Shown: piece by piece, positions 8,727 through 16,153 of the stretch
How the letters are laid out: the number at the start of each line of letters is the position of its first letter
Position numbering within the stretch: position 1 is the first letter of the stretch
Source of the DNA: VXRN01 sp963664365
GTDB lineage: Bacteria > Chloroflexota > Dehalococcoidia > Lucifugimonadales > UBA1123
DNA length: 64,000 nt
Reading direction: 5' to 3'
Assembly: GCA_963664365.1 (NCBI GenBank)
Contig: OY761144.1
Location: forward strand, 248,001-312,000
Position numbers and translations under genes: made by a program
The notes under the pieces: model-generated
Told to the model about the DNA's origin: nothing
The model's input: only the letters and a program-made list of their open reading frames with translations
The model's database searches: none

Positions 8727-9800
8727 CTAGTCCGCCGCGATGGGCGTCTCTACGAACTCAGGCATGACCTCGGTGGCGAACATCTCGATGCAGCGGAGCG
8801 ACTTGTCGAGGTCCAGGCCCGCGGCCCCGAACTTGCCGAAGATGCGGTTGATGCCCTTCGACCTCAGAACCTCCAGCCGCTCGCACACGACTTCGGGGGT
8901 GCCGACGAGGGGGCGGATGCCCTCTTTTCGGGCGCGCTCGGCGGAGATCTTGCGGTCTCTGTCGCGGTGTACCCAGTGTTTGTAGTTGGCGGGGAAGTTG
9001 CCGTCTTTGTCGGCGGGGTTGCCGATGCGGTAGAACTCCTCGTTGATCTTCGCCTCAAGGCCCTTGGTGTCGTTTTCGGCTTCCTCCATTGTGGGCGCGA
9101 CATAGACGTTGGCGCTGACGGGCAGGTCTATGCGCTCGTGCGGGTTGCCGTAATGCTCCATGCGCTCGTGCCACATCCGCACCACCTCCGGCGTCTGGCC
9201 GAGCGTGGTCGTCGGACCGCCGACTAGGATTGGGATTCCGCGCTTGGCGGCGTAGTCAACGCTCTCCGGGCTTGTGCTGACCGCGATATACAGCGGAGGG
9301 CCGGGCTTCTGGATGGGCTTGGGGACGACCCAGATGTCTTCGATGTTGACGTAGTCGCCCTTGTAGGTGAGAGGGCCATCTTCCCAGCACTTGACGACGA
9401 CGTCGAGGTACTCATTGAAGAGTAGCCTCGACTGGGTGATATCGACTCCCATGCCGTGGAACTCCTGCGCCTGGTACCCGGCGCCGACGCCGAGGTTGAA
9501 CCTGCCGTTGGAGACGATGTCGATGGTGGCGGCCTCCTCGGCGACCTGCACGGGGTTGTGGAATGGCAGGATGACGATGGACGTGCCGATGCGCGCCTGC
9601 TTCGTCCTGGCCGCGACCGCTCCCATGAAGGAGAAGATGCCGGACAGGATGCCGTGCCGGGAGAAATGATGCTCACCCAGCCAGATATCCTGGATTCCAA
9701 GCCCGTCGGCGAACTCGACCTGGGTGAGCGCGTCGCTGAGGGTCTTCTCGGCGGTGACGTCCTCGTGCCATCTGATGGTGTCGAACATTCCGAATCTCAT
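8727..9800 (-). CDS. LLM-class flavin-dependent oxidoreductase (luciferase-like monooxygenase)
   Basis: The 357-residue protein has the bacterial-luciferase TIM-barrel pattern: MRFGMFDTIRWHED at the N-terminus, WLGEHHFSRHG at about 40-50, RIGTSIVILPFHNP, and NGRFNLGVGAGYQ. Members use reduced FMN or F420 and oxygen or a hydride acceptor to oxidise organic substrates. It is the first gene of the minus-strand cluster, followed after 18 bp by the GMC array. A monooxygenase generating an alcohol that GMC enzymes then oxidise is a reasonable pathway idea, not proven. The start ATG at 9800 has a GGAGC-like site upstream. Confidence 0.9.
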   Translation of the reverse strand: MRFGMFDTIRWHEDVTAEKTLSDALTQVEFADGLGIQDIWLGEHHFSRHGILSGIFSFMGAVAARTKQARIGTSIVILPFHNPVQVAEEAATIDIVSNGRFNLGVGAGYQAQEFHGMGVDITQSRLLFNEYLDVVVKCWEDGPLTYKGDYVNIEDIWVVPKPIQKPGPPLYIAVSTSPESVDYAAKRGIPILVGGPTTTLGQTPEVVRMWHERMEHYGNPHERIDLPVSANVYVAPTMEEAENDTKGLEAKINEEFYRIGNPADKDGNFPANYKHWVHRDRDRKISAERARKEGIRPLVGTPEVVCERLEVLRSKGINRIFGKFGAAGLDLDKSLRCIEMFATEVMPEFVETPIAAD

Positions 9801-9874
9801 GGTGGGCTCCTTGTGGCTGGGGGTACTATCGGCGGGACTTGATACACTTCAGCAAAGTTATCCACGCCCCATAT

Positions 9875-10129
9875 CTAGACTTCCGGATACTTTGCCGTCT
9901 CAAATTCTAGCATATAGTAACTGCCGAATGTCTGAGCGTATAACTCTATTCGAGCACCCCTGTCATAGAATTGGCGCAGACCAAGTCTTACATCCAAGTC
10001 GATTGCCTTGTCCGTGGGTATTTTGACGTAGAGTTTGCCATTCCCCAAGCTGATGCCATGATCCAGCACTAGAGTTTTGTAGATTTGGTACCCATTGGGG
10101 TCTGTCCTTATTTCTAGCTGATCTGTCAT
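9875..10129 (-). CDS. Small protein at the end of a restriction-modification operon
   Basis: The open frame runs up to 10216, but the ATG at 10129 has a GGAGGT site upstream and lies just past the endonuclease stop (10152). This gives an 84-residue protein starting MTDQLEIRTDPNG. I do not recognise a family. It has alternating hydrophobic and polar beta-like segments and no Cys, membrane segment or helix-turn-helix. Its position 22 bp after the endonuclease gene suggests an accessory gene acquired with the cassette. Composition is AT-richer than the metabolic neighbours, as in the rest of the cassette. Confidence 0.55.
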   Translation of the reverse strand: MTDQLEIRTDPNGYQIYKTLVLDHGISLGNGKLYVKIPTDKAIDLDVRLGLRQFYDRGARIELYAQTFGSYYMLEFETAKYPEV

Positions 10130-10151
10130 TATGCGTAACCTCCAGTTGTAG

Positions 10152-10904
10152 TCAGCCGAAGAATTTATCCAGATCGTAGTTTCCGCAAGCGGCATGAACC
10201 AGCTTGGGCCAGTCAATTGTACCTGAAGGGTGACAATAGTCTTTGATGAATGCGGCGGTCAGCAAGTTTTCCACTTGGGCTTTGTTACGTTCGTACTCTT
10301 CGTTGTGTTCCTTGGCGCGGTGTCCGATTGGCTCAATGATGTCCGTGTACAGGTATTTGTCTTCACTGATGAAGTACCAGAAGTTCTGTCCGACTAGCTT
10401 CAGATACCCTCTTAGGTATGCTGTACGAACCCGACCATAGCATATTCCCAACACGGATTGCACATTTGCGCTGGGCCGCCGTTGTCGTAACCGAGCGACG
10501 CCATCGCGTAGGTTTCGTTCCAGTTCATTCTGCTGCGACGCGTTCCCCCAGTTGGGGCCGGATTTGATAGAAACTAGGTAGTGGACGCCTTCGTTGGCAA
10601 ATTCCAAATCTACCCCTGGCGCGGCTGACTTGGATCCTCCGGCTGTCTGTTCAGCTACAAATACAGCGAGGCCTTCAAGGAACGTCCCAAAGCGTTCTTC
10701 TTCAGAGGACGATAGAAATGCGTCCATCATGCCAGTGACGATTTCGGATGCCGTCAGGACGTTCTTTGCTCTGAACAAGTACGGATTCTTTTTCAGCACT
10801 CGCTTTATGTCTAATTTCTGCAAGGTGTCTATCCGTCCCTGATGAAACACAGCGATATTTTCATTCACATACTCTCGCACAGCCGCGAAATCGAGAGGTT
10901 CCAT
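10152..10904 (-). CDS. Type II restriction endonuclease, PmeII-like
   Basis: This 250-residue protein follows the methyltransferase with a TAATG overlap, so the two are coupled. The central part (about 95-125) has the PD-(D/E)XK-type pattern: APGVDLEF supplies the Asp, and after a short strand YLVSIKSGPNWGN supplies the Lys. The flanking KNPYLFRAKN and VLGICYGRVR segments match what I remember of the PmeII family. That family name is from memory and the recognition site is unknown. It would cut unmodified DNA entering the cell. It has no helicase domain, so this is a simple type II cassette rather than type I or III. Confidence 0.8.
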   Translation of the reverse strand: MEPLDFAAVREYVNENIAVFHQGRIDTLQKLDIKRVLKKNPYLFRAKNVLTASEIVTGMMDAFLSSSEEERFGTFLEGLAVFVAEQTAGGSKSAAPGVDLEFANEGVHYLVSIKSGPNWGNASQQNELERNLRDGVARLRQRRPSANVQSVLGICYGRVRTAYLRGYLKLVGQNFWYFISEDKYLYTDIIEPIGHRAKEHNEEYERNKAQVENLLTAAFIKDYCHPSGTIDWPKLVHAACGNYDLDKFFG

Positions 10905-11782
10905 TATAATACTCCGTGGGTGGCGTGAGCAGAATACTCGTCGTCTGGATCGGCGATACCCGGCAATCCAGATTGTGTCTTGTCCAAGCGATCTTGGGCA
11001 AGATCAACGTACTCACCGTTTATTTCTATGCCTAAGTAGTGTCTCCCAAGAGATTTAGCGGCGACTGCGGTACTACCAGATCCCAAGAATGGATCTAGCA
11101 CTACGTCTCTAGGCTGAGTGAACAGCTTGATGAACCAAGTAGGGAGCGCAACTGGGAATACTGCGCTGTGGTTTTTGTTTGATGACTCCGTAGCCATATG
11201 AATTACGTTGTTGGGATAAACCATGTCTCGGCCTAACCAGTTGGATATGTTCTTGCCGAACCCGCTGCCAACCTTGGATTCGTCACGAATTTTATCAGTC
11301 TCACTAAGGTTGGTAAGCCGATGTTTTGACCAATCTCCAACCGGTACCATCACAGCCTCTTGGTACATGTTGAATTTCCGATTCTTGTTGAATTGAAGTA
11401 ACCGCTCCCAATTATCTCTAAACCGATTCGGCCATTTGCCAGGATAAGAGTTCTTCTTGTGCCACATGAATTCTTCGGTCCATAGCCATCCTCGGTTACG
11501 CATCTCCAATATTAATTCTATCACGTAGGTATGCCGTTCACCGTTGACAGCACATTCTTTAATATTGAGTACGAATGTGCCAGAGGGCTTCAGTACTCGG
11601 AAAAATTCATCGGTCTTGGGGAGGAACCAGTCCACGTACTGATCAGGTTTGACGCCTCCGTAAGTCTTTTGCCTCCGATCTGCGTATGGAGGTGAGGTGA
11701 ATATCAAGTCTATCGAGTCATCGGGCACGTCCTTCAGGACGCGCTCGCAGTCCCCGTGTACGATTGAGTCTATGTAGTCCAT
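10904..11782 (-). CDS. DNA methyltransferase, beta-class (motif IV TSPPY before motif I)
   Basis: The 292-residue enzyme has catalytic motif IV DLIFTSPPY about 25 residues from the N-terminus, and the AdoMet-binding motif DPFLGSGST near 235 towards the C-terminus. This permuted order is typical of beta-class amino-methyltransferases. TSPPY is more common in N4-cytosine than N6-adenine enzymes, but the target base is not certain. The frame extends to 11812; ATG 11782 is chosen because it has a GGGGAG site and lies downstream of the predicted promoter. It protects host DNA from the coupled endonuclease. Confidence 0.9.
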   Translation of the reverse strand: MDYIDSIVHGDCERVLKDVPDDSIDLIFTSPPYADRRQKTYGGVKPDQYVDWFLPKTDEFFRVLKPSGTFVLNIKECAVNGERHTYVIELILEMRNRGWLWTEEFMWHKKNSYPGKWPNRFRDNWERLLQFNKNRKFNMYQEAVMVPVGDWSKHRLTNLSETDKIRDESKVGSGFGKNISNWLGRDMVYPNNVIHMATESSNKNHSAVFPVALPTWFIKLFTQPRDVVLDPFLGSGSTAVAAKSLGRHYLGIEINGEYVDLAQDRLDKTQSGLPGIADPDDEYSAHATHGVL

Positions 11783-11812
11783 TCCCGCTCCCCAAGTGAA
11801 TAGGACAAACAT

Positions 11813-11841
11813 ACTATATCATTGAAAGGTCGTGTAAGCAA
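11813..11841 (-). promoter_or_regulatory. Predicted promoter of the restriction-modification operon
   Basis: On the minus strand TTGCTT (11836-11841), a 17-bp spacer and TATAGT (11813-11818) form a sigma-70-like promoter. Transcription would start about 24 bp before the methyltransferase ATG at 11782. Confidence 0.4.
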
Positions 11842-11942
11842 CCTCCTGGTGCTGAGGTCCGATGCGTTTTCGGAAACACCAGCCACAGAATACCCGAATC
11901 GGGTGTAGGTTGCTAGGTGGCGACGCAGAATTGAGCCTGCCG

Positions 11943-12227
11943 TCACCAGTTCAGATGCAACATTACGACGTCGCGGCGCCATGGTAGGTTCCTCACCCAG
12001 CGCATGACCTGATGGGCATCAGCCGATCCGAGACTTTCCGACGATATGTACTCCTCGGCCACGTCGACTAGGTGGTCGAAGTCGAACTCCATGAAGGCGT
12101 TGCCTTCTGATCTCACATTCCAGACACGGTCGTCCCACTGTCCAGCTAGGTGCCAGGCGAACCGGTAGGCCGCGCCTGAAGGGCTGTCGAGGTAGTCAAT
12201 CTTCACGGCTCCGATGTCCAGTCCCAT
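11943..12227 (-). CDS. Small protein of unknown function (MGLDIGAV family)
   Basis: A 94-residue protein with an excellent ribosome-binding site (GGAGGGAG) before the ATG at 12227. It is rich in Trp, Asp and Phe (FAWHLAGQWDDRVW, FDFDHLVDVAEEYI) and has no recognisable domain. A second stretch identical over nearly 8 codons at the start (MGLDIGAV) occurs at 15781-15804 as a truncated remnant, so this small gene family has more than one member in the genome. It lies between two candidate defence modules on the same strand. The function is unknown. Confidence 0.65.
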   Translation of the reverse strand: MGLDIGAVKIDYLDSPSGAAYRFAWHLAGQWDDRVWNVRSEGNAFMEFDFDHLVDVAEEYISSESLGSADAHQVMRWVRNLPWRRDVVMLHLNW

Positions 12228-12309
12228 GTCGTGTCTCCCTCCATGGATTTGGGACCGTCATTCTATCGGACCGCGACGAGTTTGTGAGGACCCTTAAGCG
12301 GCGTTGGCC

Positions 12310-12921
12310 CTAGCTCAACTTGTCGTTCAGGATTCGGCGCGCCCGCCCGAAGCTGGGCAGATGCTGTTCCAGCACGTCGGGATCGAGCTTGCCGAGTACC
12401 TCGAACGAGTTCCGACCTTTGCTGTAAGGGTCTTCGCAGAGTTGAGTCGCGCGCTCCAGCCGATCCTTCAGATTGCCCGGACTGAGCAGTTCCAAGCCGT
12501 TCAACTCCGGTAGGTCGTCTGTCTGAAGGTTTTGGCCGAACTGTTCTCGCAGGGTGGCGCGGTCAGCGACTATCCATGCCTCCATGCACCTAGTCATGAA
12601 GAGTACTTGGTCGTCCTGAGCGTCCGTCGGCTTTTGCCAACCGTCGCTGTTCTCAAGGTGCTTCCAAGTCTCGCTAACGTTTTCAAGAGGAGTTTCACTG
12701 TCGATCAGGAGCGCGACATAGTATCGTCCTGGCGCATCCGTATGTGCGTCCTGAAAGTCGTTCCAAGCCTCTCCTCTTCCTCTTCCTCCACAGGCAATCA
12801 CGTCAAACTTACCGGCATCCAAGCCGCAGTTTTCAAGCAGCCTGGTAAACCCTTCGCGGCATCTGATGTTTGTCATCCTGCCGGGCGGCCCACCACCCTC
12901 TGCGTAGATTTCCGCCGTCAC
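12310..12921 (-). CDS. Toprim-like (DUF4276-like) partner of an AAA ATPase
   Basis: The GTG at 12921 overlaps the ATPase stop in a GTGA arrangement, giving about 203 residues starting VTAEIYAEGGG; a longer frame to 12984 is less likely. The Glu of AEIYAEGGG and the later acidic LLIDSETP fit the Toprim catalytic pattern (a Glu, then D-x-D/E). The C-terminal half (CMEAWIVADRATL and following) matches my memory of DUF4276 proteins, which are commonly paired with AAA ATPases. It is probably a nuclease or effector arm of a two-gene defence system, by analogy with ATPase/Toprim pairs such as PARIS. This is inference, not shown. Confidence 0.7.
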   Translation of the reverse strand: MTAEIYAEGGGPPGRMTNIRCREGFTRLLENCGLDAGKFDVIACGGRGRGEAWNDFQDAHTDAPGRYYVALLIDSETPLENVSETWKHLENSDGWQKPTDAQDDQVLFMTRCMEAWIVADRATLREQFGQNLQTDDLPELNGLELLSPGNLKDRLERATQLCEDPYSKGRNSFEVLGKLDPDVLEQHLPSFGRARRILNDKLS

Positions 12922-14099
12922 CACCGCACACCGCCCAGCTTCCCCTTGGTCCATAGCTGACCTAGACTGTATCGTTTCAGCCACACTTTCAGATCAGAGC
13001 GGTCAAGTCGTCTCATGTTGGTCTGGCCATCGCGCTTCTCGCAGACTATGACGGACTCTGGCCGGTGGGACAGGGCGTCGATCAGGATGTCGGAGTGAGT
13101 GGTCACGAGGAGTTGGCTCCTGGTCGATGCGTCAACCAGGAGGTCGGCCATCTTGGGTATCAGGTCGGGGTGGAGTCCAAGCTCCGGCTCCTCGATCCCG
13201 ATGAAGCGGGGCGGCTCCGGGTCGAGAAGGACCGCCAGCAGAGTTAGGTATCTGAGGCTGCCGTCTGAGAGGCGAGAGGCGGGAATATCAAATTCGCTCT
13301 CCGTAAACGAGATCTGAACGGAGCCGCCTTTGAAGTTCAACTCAAAGTCAGTGAGACCCTCGTAGAGGTCGCCGAGCTTCTCAAACAGATTCGCCTTGAC
13401 TTTTGGGTACTGTCTCAGCCGATTGAGAAACACGCCAAGATTGGCGGCCTGCTCTCCCAGTGGACTCTGAGGATACCGGTCATCCTGCGGTATTCTAATA
13501 CCCGCGAACGGACCGAATTCCCAATCTCGATAGAGCCTCATTCCTCCGTAATAGTCGCTCAGGTAGGTCAGTTCAGGGTAGTGGTCGGGGTCTTTGCGCT
13601 GAGATAGGATCGATTTATCAGGGGCGAGGTCATCCTTTTGAAGTTGCCTCTCCTTCTGCCCTTGAGCGTTCAGCACAGGGCTACCATGTCGGTATCTGTA
13701 GAAGAAGTGGTTATCGGGTTGCTCTCCGCCCGGATGCTCGTTTTCGATCCGCTCGTCCGTCAGCTTGAACTCCTGGTTGGACTCGGCGAATTCGATCACG
13801 TGCCGTATTGCTTGGTCTCCTTTAGGGTTACGGACGGCTGTCTCGACAGTGACTGTCGACTCGGGACGCCTTTTCCATATCCAGTTACGGACGCCGCCGC
13901 CGTTTCTCACAGGATATGGGAGATCGAACGGCGCGGCCTTGAACAGGGCGACAACCTCGAACAGGTTGGACTTCCCTGACCCATTCGGGCCAATCAATAC
14001 GTTGAGGGCCGATAGCTCGAGGTCGATGCCGTCGGATCCGAAGGACAGGAGATTCTTGGCCCTGATGCGTTTCAAGGTTGGATTGTTGGCTTGGGTCAT
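12918..14099 (-). CDS. AAA (RecF/SMC-like, AAA_21) ATPase
   Basis: This 393-residue ATPase has an N-terminal RecF-like strand (RIRAKNLLSFG), Walker A GPNGSGKSN near 37-45, an ABC-type signature RLSDGSLRYL near 280, and Walker B with FIGIEEPELGLHP, then TTHSDILIDAL (H-loop). This domain order is that of the overcoming-lysogenization/AAA_21 ATPases used in anti-phage systems and DNA repair. It is the first gene of a two-gene operon with the Toprim-like protein, overlapping by 4 bp. It would sense or clamp DNA or a phage product and gate its partner; this role is inferred from the families. Confidence 0.88.
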   Translation of the reverse strand: MTQANNPTLKRIRAKNLLSFGSDGIDLELSALNVLIGPNGSGKSNLFEVVALFKAAPFDLPYPVRNGGGVRNWIWKRRPESTVTVETAVRNPKGDQAIRHVIEFAESNQEFKLTDERIENEHPGGEQPDNHFFYRYRHGSPVLNAQGQKERQLQKDDLAPDKSILSQRKDPDHYPELTYLSDYYGGMRLYRDWEFGPFAGIRIPQDDRYPQSPLGEQAANLGVFLNRLRQYPKVKANLFEKLGDLYEGLTDFELNFKGGSVQISFTESEFDIPASRLSDGSLRYLTLLAVLLDPEPPRFIGIEEPELGLHPDLIPKMADLLVDASTRSQLLVTTHSDILIDALSHRPESVIVCEKRDGQTNMRRLDRSDLKVWLKRYSLGQLWTKGKLGGVRW

Positions 14100-14234
14100 G
14101 ACGTACGACCTCCGGGGAACTATCGCCGGTCGTATTGGTGTGTCATGGTACGCGCGCGTGTGCGATACTGTCTATAACATATACTAGGATGGAGCCTGTG
14201 TCAGTTTGGTAGGCGGGATGCTACTCTCCCCACT

Positions 14235-14298
14235 TCTGGATTCCGGCCTTCGCCGGAATCACCATGGCCTTGTCAGGCCACATAAGAGGGATGAAAAT
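14235..14298 (-). repeat. 64-bp REP-like palindromic repeat next to IS copy 1
   Basis: This is the reverse complement of the identical 64-bp units at 37383-37446 and 37470-37533, with a slightly diverged copy at 44850-44913. Each contains the palindrome ATTCCGGCGAAGGCCGGAAT. The unit abuts the left end of the IS110 element. Confidence 0.9.
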
Positions 14299-14481
14299 GT
14301 CTTGGCGCCGGACGGTACAACTAGGGCGGTAGTCATTGGTGCCACGAGCCCGTGCCGGAATCTGCCTGGGAGGCTGGCAGGAACATAAGATTGTCGCCCC
14401 GCTACTGCGGTGAGCACGCATGGTAAAGTCGTTGAGAGAACAGCCTCCCACCGGCCGGCAGCTAGTCTCAGGAGGAGAAGT
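14299..14481 (+). ncRNA. Candidate IS110 bridge (seek) RNA region, copy 1
   Basis: The roughly 180-bp non-coding left end precedes the transposase and contains GC-rich inverted segments (for example near 14340-14380). IS110-group elements are known to encode a structured RNA here that pairs with donor and target DNA. I infer it from position and length only; no folding was computed. Confidence 0.45.
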
Positions 14482-15690
14482 ATGGAAGTCGTACATGAAC
14501 GGTGCTGTGGCCTGGACGTACATAAGAAGTCGGTGGTGGCCTGTGTAATAACGGGTGAGTCTCATCAGACGAGGACGTTTGGCACAACGACGCGCCAGCT
14601 TGTGAAGTTGTCTGAGTGGCTTCGGCAGCAAGGTGTCACTCATGTGGCAATGGAGAGCACTGGGATCTACTGGAAGCCTGTCGTCAACCTTCTGGAGGAG
14701 GAGTTCACTGTCTGGGTGGTCAACGCGCATCACATCAAGACGGTGCCGGGCCGCAAGACCGACGTCAAGGATGCCGAATGGATAGCCGACTTGCTGCGGC
14801 ACGGGTTGTTGAAGCCCAGCTTTATCCCGGAGCGTGAGCAGCGTGAGCTTCGGGAGTTGGTGCGCTACCGGCGGAGCTTGGTCCAAGAGAGGTCGCGAGA
14901 GGCCAACAGGATACAAAAGGTACTTGAGGGTGCCAACATCAAGTTGGGATCGGTAGCTACCGACGTGCTGGGGGTGTCTGGCAGGATGATGCTGACTGCC
15001 CTCGCTGATGGAGAGGAAGACCCGAAGGTGCTGGCAGACATGGCCAAGGGACGGCTTAGGGAGAAGCTCGATGCGCTGGAAGAGGCCCTGGAGGGCGTGG
15101 TGGGGTCTCACCAGCGCTTCATGTTGGCCACCCAGTTGCGACGCCTCAGCACCTTGGACGCCGATGTTGAGAGACTGGACGCGGAGGTGTCTCGGAGGGT
15201 TCACCAGCACAGGGATGTCATACAGGTGGTCGATACCATCCCTGGGGTGGGCCGTCGCACCGCTGAGACAATCGTGGCGGAGATGGGTACCGACATGGAC
15301 AGGTTTGCCACGCCCGGACACTTGGCCTCGTGGGCTGGGGTGAGTCCTGGGAACAAGCGAAGCGCAGACAGGAGCAAGCGAAGCCCGGTCAAGAAGGGCA
15401 ACAACTCGCTTCAGTCGGCCTTGGTGGAAGCTGCCAGGGCTGCCTCCCGGACCAAAACCTACCTGGGAGCACAGTACCACCGCCTGGCTCGACGCATCGG
15501 AGCCAACAAAGCCGCCATGGCCGTCGCCCACTCCATCGCCGTCATTCTCCACTCCATCATCAAGAACAAGGAGCCTTTCGTGGACCTGGGACACAACTAC
15601 TTTGAAGAGCGCGACAAGACCGCCATCGCCCGCAGAGCTGTTCGCCAACTCGAACGGCTGGGGCACAGAGTCACCCTGCAAGCTGCCTGA
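14482..15690 (+). CDS. IS110-family DEDD transposase, copy 1
   Basis: The 402-residue transposase starts at ATG 14482 with AGGAGGAG upstream; the frame is open from 14410. The N-terminal RuvC-like DEDD domain begins CCGLDVHKKSVVACV (first Asp), then VAMESTGIYWKP (Glu), and VPGRKTDVKDAEWIADLL (Asp pair). The C-terminal transposase_20 domain has IPGVGRRTAETIVAEMG and FATPGHLASWAGVSPGNKRS, with the conserved catalytic Ser region. The protein is identical to that of copy 2, so one recent transposition or duplication is likely. It probably cuts and recombines DNA guided by an element-encoded RNA, as known for the family. Confidence 0.95.
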   Translation: MEVVHERCCGLDVHKKSVVACVITGESHQTRTFGTTTRQLVKLSEWLRQQGVTHVAMESTGIYWKPVVNLLEEEFTVWVVNAHHIKTVPGRKTDVKDAEWIADLLRHGLLKPSFIPEREQRELRELVRYRRSLVQERSREANRIQKVLEGANIKLGSVATDVLGVSGRMMLTALADGEEDPKVLADMAKGRLREKLDALEEALEGVVGSHQRFMLATQLRRLSTLDADVERLDAEVSRRVHQHRDVIQVVDTIPGVGRRTAETIVAEMGTDMDRFATPGHLASWAGVSPGNKRSADRSKRSPVKKGNNSLQSALVEAARAASRTKTYLGAQYHRLARRIGANKAAMAVAHSIAVILHSIIKNKEPFVDLGHNYFEERDKTAIARRAVRQLERLGHRVTLQAA

Positions 15691-15780
15691 ATTGTCTATT
15701 TTCATGGTAATGACGGCCCCCTTGTTTTCGTGTCCTTTAGCGGCATACCTACTAAAGTGACACAGCATCCGGACGCCGGA

Positions 15781-15804
15781 TACCGCTCCGATGTCCAGTC
15801 CCAT
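15781..15804 (-). pseudogene. Truncated start of an MGLDIGAV-family gene
   Basis: A GGGGGGAG site and the codons for MGLDIGAV match the start of the 94-aa gene at 12227 with one mismatch. After this the frame shows no similarity and runs into the IS. It is a leftover 5' end cut off near the IS110 insertion. Confidence 0.5.
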
Positions 15805-15840
15805 ATTCTCCCCCCTGCAATGAAGACACTATGCCTGACC

Positions 15841-16114
15841 GGGCGTCGTCAACCTGCTCGTGGTCATAGTGAGCATGTCGGATCCCGGCGTCATCCTCCT
15901 GGAAGCCGGCCTCAGCTTCCTCGGTCTGGGCCTGCCGCCCGGCGCGCCCGGATGGGGAATTATGGTAAACGAGGGGCAATCCGTTATACTGGACGTCCGG
16001 CGGCTGTCTGCGCTGCCCGGCTTGGTCATTACCTTCGTCGTCATGGCATTCAACTTCCTCGGCGACTGGCTGAGGGACGCGCTCGACCCCAAGGAGCATA
16101 GAATAGGGGCATAG
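15841..16114 (+). pseudogene. 5'-truncated peptide ABC permease (dppC remnant)
   Basis: The frame reads VVNLLVVIVSMSDPGVILLEAGLSFLGLG...PGWG and ends ALDPKEHRIGA, which is the last 90 or so residues of a DppC-type permease, with the EAA loop lost. Homology begins abruptly near 15841, about 135 bp after the IS110 element. The intact dppD gene follows 39 bp later. The deletion therefore removed the permease genes of this operon and left the ATPases. Confidence 0.85.
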
Positions 16115-16153
16115 GATGAGAGGCTGCCACTCTCCCGGCAAAGGTGTTTCGTC

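Larger units (their letters stand above)
14291..15705 (+). mobile_element. IS110-family insertion sequence, copy 1
   Basis: The element is bounded here by inverted ATGAAAAT and ATTTTCAT octamers. Ends cannot be fixed to the base because flanking repeats are shared: 1,482 bp (14235-15716) matches copy 2 (35965-37446) in length and, where compared, in sequence. It encodes one DEDD transposase, has a long 5' non-coding end and a short 3' end, and lies against a REP-like repeat. All of this is typical of the IS110 group. Confidence 0.9.

Noticed and set aside
11770..11982. 70-codon minus-strand frame upstream of the first methyltransferase
   Set aside because: It overlaps the promoter, the methyltransferase start and the MGLDIGAV gene, has no ribosome-binding site of note and no recognisable features.
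14205..14234. Short resemblance (TTGGTAGGCG) between the flanks of the two IS110 copies
   Set aside because: A 10-bp match is too short to support a past inversion between the copies.
14221..15804. 527-codon open frame antisense to the IS110 transposase (and a 520-codon twin at 35976-37538)
   Set aside because: It is the complement of the transposase gene; its protein is low in family-like features and its ends run through REP repeats (VIPAKAGIQ-type peptide). The sense transposase explains the open frame.
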